Assembly (NCBI RefSeq): GCF_932526225.1
Contig: NC_064041.1
Coordinates: 12,575,951 to 12,639,950, forward strand
Direction: 5' to 3'
Length of the DNA stretch: 64,000 nt
Source: Nematostella vectensis
Taxonomy: Eukaryota > Cnidaria > Anthozoa > Actiniaria > Edwardsiidae
Of the stretch, positions 11,601 to 23,600 are shown one piece after another (positions within the stretch are counted from its first letter, which is position 1; each line of letters begins with the position of its first letter). Made by a program: the position numbers and the translations under genes. Below the pieces are notes generated by a model. That model was not told where the DNA came from, searched no databases, and was given only the letters and a program-made list of their open reading frames with translations.

Positions 11601-14600
11601 TCTCTGACTTTGTCCATCCACCACAATGCGTCCGAGGTACCCGGCAGATTTCTTCCTTCAGCATGTCTCGTACTCATGCCGCAGTGGCTACGGATGCTGG
11701 GAAGGCGCTAACCTGGGGGTACAGCCCGCAAGGGGCTCTGGGTATCGAGCATCTTGCTAGTTTAATTGTTCCGCTCCCGGTTGAAGTTACTTTGGAGAAG
11801 ACAGTGCTTCAGGTGGCTTGCGGAGTAGACTTTACTCTATTTCTTTGTATCGATGAGACTGTCTACTCATGTGGGACGGGCGCGCTTGGAGCCTTGGGTC
11901 ACGGAGACACAACAGATAGATGCATCCCAACAAAGGTGATTTGTGAAAGATTATGAGATATAGATTTTCAGTGAGCTTTTGTTTCACGAACAACAGTTTT
12001 CGCTGGGCCAGATCCAGGATCTTTTAAAGGTGAATATATTATTTTGTCGCATATGGTAGAGGTTAGACTGTTTCTGTTTCATCTAATCCTCTCCTTACAA
12101 ATGGGCTATACGTGGGCAAAGGGCAGAGGTTGATAATCAAGTTTTGCGGACGGGTGATTTGAAAGAGGGGGAGTGTGGGGGGGAGGAGTGGGGGGGGGGT
12201 GAATTTGAAGAAATTGAGCTTCCAGGTATATGTACAATGCAGGTCTTTATTTCAGAAAGTTCACCCACACAGCCTTTGACATTTTATACCTTTTCTTTCT
12301 CCTTTATAGATCGAGACGTTGTACAGTATCAAGGCTATTGGAGCTGGCCAGCATTATGCATGTGCAATTATGACTTCCGGTTGGATGTATGCGTGGGGAC
12401 TTTCGGGCGCAGCAAAAGATGAAACTAAATTTGTGAAAACGCCAACAGTGGTGGGTTGAAAAGAGATGCATGATAAAATAATTCAAATATCTCAAATCAA
12501 TTATGTTAATGACATCATCATCATCACCTCTGATTACTTGCAGGTCAAGGGTGTCGATAATGCCCGTGTAATGTCCATGGCATGCGGGGCCTACCACACT
12601 GTACTACTCGCTGAGGGTTACGGATGGCTTGGAAACTTATCTAGTGGTGTGGCATACAGTTGGGGGAGAGGAGGAAATGGAGCCCTTGGACACGGAACAT
12701 TACTGAGCTTAGCACGCCCAAGGTGATGTTTGGTTGGACCACCAATTTGCATAAGCGGTTGGCAAAAAAGCAAATATGGCTTCCAGTGTAAGCAACTTCG
12801 AGCTGATTCCTGACCAAAATAAATCTTGAGTACCTTCATTGAAGGCATTGAAGCTTTTAGTCCTGGATGTGAGGGATATTTCTTATAGGAAGTTTTTCTT
12901 CCAGCGACTGTGAACCTAATAAGTTGTTCCTTTTTTTTTTGGAATGGCTTTTTTAGAGTGGCGAAAACTTTCGATTAGAGACAGGCTACTAACCCATATT
13001 GTCTTTTGTAAATGTCTTACAAAAACATCGAGGCGAAACAACGAAATATCAAGACCGCCCAGTGTTTTGCCGCCTAAAGTTATGGATTGTTAGGGACCTC
13101 CGCGCTCTGTTGTGACGGCTTTTTGACAAAGCTCGTTCCTTACTGTTACCCACGAAGGTTTTTTTTATCGCGAATGAAACGTTAGAAGAAAATACCTCTG
13201 GGTTTACAAGGATGACCCATTCAAAGGCCCAAAGGGTCCAATGTAATGTCCAAGATAAGGTACAATGTAGTGTCAGGTAAGTCCCAAGATTGGGCTCATT
13301 GTTAGGCCCCATATCCTCCTAGGAAGTTTTGCAAAGTAAGGTTCCAGGTAGGAACGTCATATAACCTTAGCCCTGCTTGTTTTCTTCATGGCTATAGTTA
13401 TGTAAAAAGGCTGTACCACGGCGACAAGGATGGCAAGGATGCAAAGACTGTTTCCCAGGTGGCAGCGGGGCGAGCTCATTCTGCATTTCTCACTAAGGAT
13501 GGATGTGTCTACACATGCGGTAGCAATCAGTATGGTCAGCTGGGTTACTACACAAAGGTAAACCGATGCTCTGTTGCTTTTTGCTAGGTTTATCTACCGT
13601 AACCGTCATGCCATACTAGGCTTGCCAACACTAAATCATGGCCTCTACTAGCTATTGCTACTACTACTGCTGCTTCTGCTACCTATCTACGCACTTACAG
13701 ACCCCAAATCTTTCTTTCCACTTCTTTGTAGTTGTCCTTCATTTGTAAACGTTTACTGTAATTCTTATTATATCTTAGTATGCTCCCGCTCAATGCCAAG
13801 TCACAAAAAATACATTTTCATCGGCTAATAAACTAACTGAGAAACTCTCAATCAAGTATCAATAAAGTATCGTTGATGGTTACTTCGGAATTTCCTTGCA
13901 AAGAACCCTTGTATTTTCAATTATAAACAGTAACAAAGGAGAAGTTGATTAACATTCTTAAAATCAATTGTAAGATGGAAATGATTACTAGAGTGTCGAG
14001 TCTACTACTCTTCACTGATTTCGACATTATTACAGTGCCCCCCATTTCATAAGTCGCAATCTCTATCTCGAACCATCCTTCGCATTCCTTGTGTGCTTAA
14101 GTTTTCGAGATTCCACTGTATAGTAACTTTTTTGTATAAAATAATTTTATTTTTGTTAAGGAGACTTACAAGCTCCTGCCGACCAAAGTTGACCTCGGAC
14201 TCACAGATACTGGAACCCCGAGAAGGTACACCACAATACAACTCTGGCCTATTTTATATAACCCTGTTTTTATTTCGTGCAATCCTTGATCCTCTCAGAA
14301 TCTTCTGAGTATTCTGCTAAAATGGAACTAGTGCCGTGTTAACATCATTAATATTGGGGACTTGAAATAAAATGAGAGGAACCGCTTTTTTTTTGTAGTG
14401 AAATTATATTGCTTTCAAAATTTATTTGGATGCACAGAACAGGCACAGCACGCCCCCAGCACTTCTCCCGGAAAGCCGATTTTTTCTTACTTTGAGTAGT
14501 CCCTGCGTTTGTCTGTTCACCTAATAACCGATTTTTTACATACTTTTTATTATAGTGCTACAGAGTTGTCATGCAGTGAGCACTGCACGATGGTACGAAC

Positions 14601-17600
14601 CAGTGACGACAAGTGTATAATGTGGGGGAAATTCTGCTACGGCACAAGCTTACCAAATCCCTTCACGGTCTACCACGATGACGTCGGAATAATCGATGTG
14701 ACCACGTGCTGCCTTTCGGGGAGCCCCCCGGGGGAAGCTGTTAACACGTCATGTGAGCTGGTACTCGGTCTGACAGGGGAGGGGAGGATTCTCCTTTGTG
14801 GTTTTGTGACGACAGGAATGGAGTATCAGGTTTGTATATTTAAGTTTCAGTGAGTTTCCTGATTGTTGCGATGAATGTTGCACACTGGCCTTCCACTGCG
14901 CGACCCGGGCCCACATCCCGGCGCTGAATATGGGGATTTTTTGGGCTTTGCGTTGTAAGGGAGCGGTCATTTATTACTGGGGGGGGGCTGGCAAATATGT
15001 AGGGGGGGCTACATTTTTTGGGCGCCGAATTAGGGGGGTCACGTTTGTTTGGGGGCTGTTATGTGGCTGTCTGTGGTTTTAAAGACATAATTATCTAATA
15101 TAAAAAAGGGGATGCAAATTTTTGGGCCTCCGGTTAGGGAGGGGGGGTCGCGATTTTTAGTCTTGGATTTGGGGGGGGGGGGTTACGATTTTGAGCCCAG
15201 GGTTTGCAAAAATACCGCCCCTCAGTAATTAATGACCTCTCCCTAAGTGTGTTTCCTGTGTTTCTTTTGTGTGCTTTTCCTAAAAGCAAGGCATTGCTCT
15301 CGGTATCACTGCATAATATTCTCTCTCTGAACCCAGATGACAAAGTGCTTTAAAGGAGGCCATTACACCGCCATTTTATGCTCCCGCTCAATGATAAGTC
15401 ACTTAAAGCTCCAATTTCCATCAGCTTATTCAAGCAACTAACTATGATATTTTCATTCAAATAAATCTGTTAATAAGATATCAGACTTCATTCTTAGATT
15501 GTTATTGTGAAGTTTCCTTGCGAACAAACCGCTGTATTTTCAATGATAAATAATAACAAAGGCGTGGGTGATTGACATTGTTTAATTATTATTGTTAGTA
15601 TTCATTATAATTTTGTTTTATCATATTTATTATATTTATTTATTTATTTGTTTTGTACAAACAGTTGACTCCGTGGCTTGACAAGGCTCTGATCCCATGC
15701 AGTATCACTGGACTGACACGAATCACCAGTGTTGGTCCAATACTGGTTGGAATAGATGACCAAGGAAGGTCCCACTATGTAAACCTGGCACTACAATCGT
15801 GGCTGAAACTTCCTTTAGAGATGTACAGACTCCATCCTCCTGAAAACAGGGGTTCATTGGCTAACTTTATATTGTCGGCCATTGATGAACTGAGCGCCAA
15901 TGATAAACTGCCAGCCATCCAGTTCAAGCGGCTTTCACTTCCAGCGCATGTTGTGCAAGTCGAGTCCACTTTGACAACTTTTGTATTCCGGACGGAAGTT
16001 GGAGATGTGTTCTCATGGGCACCTTTCTCAGGTATGTTGCCATTTCATGAAACCCTCTATTGTCATGCATTCAATCCAAAGTTTCAGCGAAAACCCAAAA
16101 AATTGAACTAATGTTTCTTGTTTACTCCTCATTGCATACTGGATGGGCATACAGGCTAAAAAATCGATCATTCTGTAGTTTGTTTTTGATAACTTTACAT
16201 GCGACTTATGTTATTTTCGTTTAACCAAGTTACTGAATTTCAAGCCTACAATCAGAATATTAGCTTTGAGCTTAATCATTAAATGCTAAAAAGGTTTTGA
16301 AGGTTTCAAGATGGTTTACCTTCTGTTACCAGGCGATGTGGTTCTCCTCCATCGCGAGCTGGACAGCAAGATCATTGTACAGATCGCTTGTGGTGCATTC
16401 CACGTCGCAGCACTTACCGATAGCGGCGAGCTTCTTACATGTGGGACAGGGAAACATGGGCAACTTGGCCACACGCACATGCGCAGTAGTGACGAATTCC
16501 AGACTGTCCTGCTATCTAAAGTCGAGAGGTTCGCATCAGTCAGCTGCGGTATCGTTAGTACGGCCGCTCAGACAACGACGGGAAAGGCAAGTTTGAATTA
16601 TATCATGATGAAAATACATACATTCTTGGACAAAAATAACTTTGAAATATTTTACAGGACTTTAAGACTATCGTAGATGTCCGTTTATGCACCCACCCCT
16701 TTCCTCTCGAATAAGCGCTTCCCAACACCCCAATGTCCCAATGTTAAATATGCAACTCTTCTCTAGAGTTGAAACCAATCTTTAAAATAATCTTTATTCG
16801 ACGCAAAAAATACCTTACTCGTGACCAAAAAAAACACATAGAATAAGCTTAACAAGCAATTCCACTAAGTTCGAATTTTGTCTTCTCTCTAGGCGTATTT
16901 CTGGGGCCAATTAGATTTGCCTCGGTGCGAAAGCTTCTATCACAAGAAGGCGTTACCTGATGCTAGCAACACAATTCCCGACCCTTCATTCTTGACGCCC
17001 ATCATGGACTCAGGCGGGTCACCGATTGGCTGTAAACTTGACCTTGACTCAGGCCAGCAGCTTGCTGTGGTAGGGAAGCCATTCAGGTGTCGAGTCTGTG
17101 GACGGGATGCGGACAGCGTCTTGGATAAAAAACTGGTAACGTAGTTATATTCATCATTATCATCAACAGCAGCATAATCATCACACCCGTCACGGACATC
17201 TATATCGACGGTCATTACCATCAGTCACCATTACCACCCCCACTATGGCAAAGTCTTCACTATTACTCTTACCATACTTAAACTGATTTGTCATCATCAT
17301 CATTAACCTTAAACCACCATCACTACCGCCATAGTCAATGTTATCATCGTCAATATTGACCTCGATGGCTTCACCATTACGATTATCAATTCAATTTACT
17401 TTTCCAGATATACTGGCAATCTTTAATAAATGATCGATTGATGTTATCTAATAATGTACACAATGTCCGAAATAAGTCAATAATGCAATCCATAATGATT
17501 TTTCGTCAGATCTTCAGAGCTGAAGCAAAGTCTCTACAATGTGGTAGCAGCCTTCTAGTTAAAGGCACAGTGACCTTTGATCCCGCTAGCTCCGCCTACA

Positions 17601-20600
17601 TGGCCAGCTTCTCCTTTCTCTACCCAAACGTCTACAAAGTGTCAATCACTCTTGACGGTCGTCACGTGCTTGGTAGTCCCTTTACCGTCCAATCAGAAAA
17701 AGGCGTGCCTCTCAGCACGTGCAAATTAACCTTAATCGGCAGTGATGTCAGCAGCCTCAAATCAGTGGCCTCGACACTCCGAGACCAGTGCCGTACTGAT
17801 GATGAGATTCCGGGTATGATTGGTACCCTGTTGTTTCCAGGCAGCTCTTACTGTGTAGAGCTTTGGGGGGCACCTCCTGTCGACATTGACCAGCCCGGGA
17901 CCGCTAATATGGCGGCGCTGGCGTCTATCAGCGACGGTGGGGTCTACGTGTACGTCTGGGACGGGTTATCGTGTGATTTTCCGCGCGACAACTTGGAGTT
18001 TTGGTTGCATATTTTACGCATGCAGGCGAGCTCGTCGCATGTCGTTTTCCTTGGGGTGAACATTGCCGCTGAACATGCGCACAGCTTGAACCTGAAGCCA
18101 TTCAAGGACATAAACCCGAATCTAAGGAAGGCTATTCTTGTGGGGACGTACAGGACGGAGCCCGAGGCGTTGGTTAAAGAGATGAGAGTGGTGGTGGAGG
18201 AGAGATTGGCAAGTGGGCCTGAGCCTATTATATGGGGTAGGCTGGCCACGCTTGAAGACAAAGTACGGGAGAGCAGAGAAAAACAGCTCGAGGTAGGATG
18301 TCTGATGTACGTTCGTCTGCCCTTTTTTGTATATGTTCTATATGTCCGCTCGTCCATCTATCTTTCTGCTTGTCTCTCTGTTTGCTGTCTATCCTTCTGT
18401 CTGTTTATGATTGCATCTGAAGATTATTTAAACAGCTGTTCTTCGTCTTTCTTGTTACCAGGCCCTTGAAAGACGCGCATTCATCCGCTTGGCTAATGAA
18501 TGCGGGATCGAGGGCGAGGCATACTACCAAGATGCAGTGCGCCACCTGGAAAGGGTCGGCCTCGCTTTGGCGGTGGGAAGTGATCACGTGTTCCTAGTGT
18601 TTGATCAGCGTTGGGTGTCACACCAACTCTTGCAGTTGGAGGCCTCCTGCCACCGGGGCATGGTTTCACGTGAATCTTTAGGTAATTCGTGATTCCTTGG
18701 GGTTGGCTTACCGTATTTACTCGAATAAGCGCCCCCTTTGAACAAAAACTATTAATAAGCGCCTCCCCCGAATAAGCGCCCCCTCCCCTCCCCAGGTTTT
18801 ATATAACTGAGTACATAACTGAGTGACATAATGTCACTTTAATGTAGTTCTAAGAAAGCACTGGAGCTCATAGAAAGGACAGGGAATAGAATATTTAATG
18901 AATGCAAAAATCTTAAATTTCTCCAAAGAAGTTTAAATTCTTTTTATTGGCTACGCCCATTTTTTCCCCTCTGCGTGCTACTGTAGCTACTGCAGTGAAC
19001 CCTGGATTTTACGTTAACCTCGGTTTTACGATGACGTTTCTTTCTCCCGAGGCATATCGTAAAATCCATGTTCCACTGTACTGGCATAATTATTCTCGCT
19101 TTTTGATCTTATTGTTTTTTTCATAGACGAACCCAAGAAGTGCTTTCTCGACCTCCTCGTTAAGAAAAACCTCGGCTTCTTCACAAGTGGCAACAAATTC
19201 TGCTTCATCCCGTGCCTCCCCTCCCTTCCTGGGGATATCTGGCGACAGGATGTCACCCGCTTCACTACTTTACGTCACGTGGTCATCAACAAGCCTCCAT
19301 ATCACGTGTTCACAGCATTTCCTATTATGGCATCTAACTTGGCACGTGACAACCAGAAAGTTTCATTTGGAACCTTCGCTTGTGTTATCCATGGTGAAAA
19401 TTTTAAAACATGTATCGAGGCGGGACCTTGTTTGATTGACAACCGGAAGTCAGAAATTCGAATCGTTGTCCAATCACAAGACAAAGAAACATGTCAGATG
19501 ATCACTTCGTCAACACTGCACGCGCTGACAGATTACCTTAGCTTGAGTTTCCCAGAATACACCACAGGAGCTCGTAGCTTGGCGTCCTGTTCAAACTGCC
19601 TGCAATCTTACATCGAAATGGACCACGTGCGGGAAGCCAATGTTGGTGCTGTACCGGAAGTGAGATGTGATTCTTGCAAAGAGAAGGTCGCTGTAGCGGA
19701 AGTGCTTTCTGGGTACAAAGAATCCCGCATGTTGCCCGAGCTTGGTAAAGTGGAGCTACTGGTTGGAGGAATTCCAGGTATCTACAGATAATAAAGTAGA
19801 AGGGAACCCTGCACGTACACAGACCTTCCTGATTTGGGGGGGGGGGGAGGGTATGTGCACAAACATAGAGATTATACATAGGTACCATACTTAAGTGGTC
19901 CATTAATAGTTATAATAGCTTATACCGCATTCACACCAGCACTTAAACCAGTTTAAAGGTGGTTTAATTAAACTGGTTTAAATCTCAATCTCCCAAGAGT
20001 GGACAGAACCAAGAACAAAACTGAATAGACTGTGCTGTACATGTTACTAAGTGATCATTTAGCTAGTAAGAATTCAACACAATGAGAAACTTGGAAAGTT
20101 ATCAGACAAAAGAAAAACCTGTGGATGCAAAATCCCATCGGGGACGGGTATACTCCTATGTATTCCAACGGTTAATTCGCGGAAATCATCATGAGTCTAG
20201 TTCAGGGGATTTCCAAGTCTTACATCTCAGTGTACATAACAGTCCCAGGTATACAGTTTGAATTATTGATGACGTAAACTTTAAACGGGCATGATAAGGT
20301 CCTCAATTTTTTATCAGAATATATAATTTTAGTACTACAATAGCACTTGAATCAAATAAATTATATTTGTTGCTGTTGATGTTCACTTAAAAATATAGAT
20401 AAGGAACCAGCCTTTCCTGGTCTAAAAACTGGTGCCGTGCAAAATCATTACAGGTCAATATTTTACCCAATCTAATATTCCACAGGAAGCCCGCCTGGCC
20501 GGGCGAGGGCATCCCCAGGCCACATTCTCAGACCCCTGGTCCAACAGCTGGTGGAGAACTCGTGCAAACAGGAGAAGCGTCTAATGGCGGAGATGAACAG

Positions 20601-23600
20601 ACACTTCACCAACATGACAAACTTCTTCCTTGACCTCAAGACGGTATGTGAATCCTTTTTTGATTTAACAAGCTTCCCCTTGTGCACAGCAACAAAACTG
20701 AATAGACTGTGCTGTACATGTTACTAAGTGATCATTTAACTAGCAAGAATTCAACACAATGAGAAACTTGGCAAGTTATCAAGTTATCATTAGACTTTGA
20801 CTCTTTCTGAGCATATTGAGAACTTTCTTCACAGTTCGACTGCCCACGCACAATTTGTCTACTGCCTGACTTCCAGTCCAACACCGGATCCGTCATTAAG
20901 GGTGACATTCTGGCAAATCTCAAGCGATGTCTTCTTCTCGGAGGCCAGAAAAAGTACCGCTTGTATCTTCTTTGCGAAGGTGACGTTATTAAGGCAATAA
21001 ACTCACTCAGGAATATGTGAAAACTTTCATTTAGTGTTAAAATTATCAATGTAGTTCAACTGACAAATAATGGCTAACACACCATTTCTAGCTAGAAGCA
21101 CAATAAATCCTGCTGTCATACCCTCTCATATAAAATATCTATTGTTCCATCCCTCCTCCAAAGATATATTTGCCATCCCCCTCCCAATAAGATATCTACT
21201 GTCCGCCCCTGAAGCAAATTCCCCAAGAAAGAAGAGACTCTTGACAAATCCTCATTGTGTACAAGCACTCATCCACTACACCACCCAACCCCCAATATCT
21301 ACGTGTTTTACTCGATTTCAGGCAACGGAGACGGTAGCGGGGTTCACTTTCTGGAACCTTCTCAACACAAAGGTTACCAGATCACCGAAGTGAACAAGCT
21401 ACTCGTTGAATGTGTTGGTCATTTGCGGTCTGTGACTAAGGTAAATCATCCATGTTACTTAAACGAAGCCAGGGGGAGGACCCAGGGGGAGGACCCAGGG
21501 AGCCAAACACCACCCCCCTTCCTGCAGCCACAAATACAGTTAATGAAGGAGACATTACTTAAAATGGCTACGGCCCGGTGAATTTGCTCCTAAAAGTCCA
21601 CAGGCTGTACCCCCCCCTACACTTTTGTGGCTTGGATACATTATATATATTTGGTTTTTATGTTTATTATTTTTCCGAGCTGGTTATTATCGTGTTATAT
21701 AAAATATGTATTGCTGTACTAGACTTTGCAACGTACCACTATTTTACGATGAAAAAGTGTGGATAAAGTAGTTCCTAAATATTGTGACTTTGCTTGGATA
21801 AAGTCACCATCGCCAAAGTCAACTTCGCCCATCGCGCTTTGCAGCGTATGTTGTTTGAGGGTGTTAACGTAAAAATGAAGAGGGAACTAAATTACAAAAG
21901 TTTATTAAAAGTAAGGAGGCCTTCTAGCCCTATCTACAAGGCACATTTTTCTAATAATAGTATTCCGAAACCTAATGGTGAAATCAAGGTCCCATTGCAT
22001 TCCCTGTCGCTGTGGTTGTTGTTTCAGCTGTTAATGCAACTCTACCCGACCATTGGGCTCCTCTCCTCTGTGTCCGCTCAGATAGGGATGACGAGCCTCT
22101 TCCCTTCCGTAGAGACCATGGATAAGATACTTGGGATGGTGGGGCTTAGCGCCGCAGCCCTCTCCCAGGTCAAATGGGAGAAATACTTCAAAGAGGTGAT
22201 TTTAAAACTATAGCAAGGAAGGGTGCAGTCAGGAAACGAAGTGGGGGGGAGGGGTGCGCCAAAAGCACACAGTCTCTTCCTCTCGAAACATCGTTAAAGC
22301 TTATACTTTTTCGCACATATCTTATGACTGTGAATATTCTGGCTACGTGCAAGTGGCTATGTGCTCGGAGTTGGTGCCCATTTGCGTAACAACATTGAGC
22401 GTTGCCAAGTATAAAGGCTAAGGAGGGTTTTGATTTGGGATATGGTTTCAGGGACTTTTTTTATGGTTGAAAAGTGGACATTATCTCAACATCATGCATT
22501 TCCTAATGCATGATTTCCTATGTATTTCTAAAAGAGTACCATTCGAGAGAAAAACACGTACAACGAAAAACTATGATCCTTGCGCATTGTGGCAGTATAA
22601 ATTCTTTTACATGGAGCTACATATTTTTTGAAGATATAAGATATACTCGTTTGCTGATTTTGACAATGTGACGTGCGAATTGTCTATTTTCTTACTTATA
22701 TAAAATGTTTGGCAAAACTAAAATATACAAAGCGAAGTTTAAAGTACATATTTCATTCTTTGAATGAAAGCCTATCGACATGACAAATCTCGACAAAGAA
22801 GACTGCCTGGATATTTTATTATATTATCCTAAATTGATGTTGTTTTTGGAGGATACTCAAATGGGTACCAACTCCGTGCACATACCCAATTGGGAGGGAT
22901 ACTTCAAAGAGGTATGTGTAGACTATATTTTAGGGCTCAGTGGCGACGCACTCTCCGCGGAGCTTTCCTGTACATACGTGAAAGACAGCGGAATCGAGTG
23001 GACACAGAACGCTCTGCGCAGGAGGGTACTGTATGTGTGGAGGAATAAAAGCAGTCAAGTTGTTTCTACTCCACTTCTGGTTGGATTTTTTTGTTATCTA
23101 TTATTATTCTTTAACTTACCACCCAACGAAAAGAAAATCAAGAAAAGCTTGGGTTTCCTGTACTCTGGGTGATATGCGCTAGGAGGAGACTGGGTCTCTT
23201 CGAAGGAAGCCCAAATATTGGGAAACTCGATTGAGCCAAATAAACGAAGATTTTGATTGAGCACGAAAATGTAACGGTTCTTGAAAATGAATGCGAAATG
23301 GTCCGCGTTCACATTGGCCACACAGTGGAAACTCTTCTCTTGACTCTATTCTTTGCACCAGTTGTACAGCCCTTTTATAACAAAGTGCATTATTTCAATA
23401 AAGGTTGTCAGTGCAGTGCAAATGGCGATTAGCAAATGGCAGTTCTACGACCAAAAGTAACCATGGGTCTCGAAGAATATGGATAAATCAAAACTTTTAT
23501 CCTTTAAAGGTTACCAATGCTTGGCTCTGACATTGTTGGACTTTATTTAACACCTTTAATTTTACGAATAATTAGAACCCATAAGTCATTTACCATTCTG

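Noticed and set aside
22780..23172. Independent 130-codon gene
   Set aside because: The part to 22911 ends at a good donor and resembles the preceding exon; the rest looks like intron read-through.
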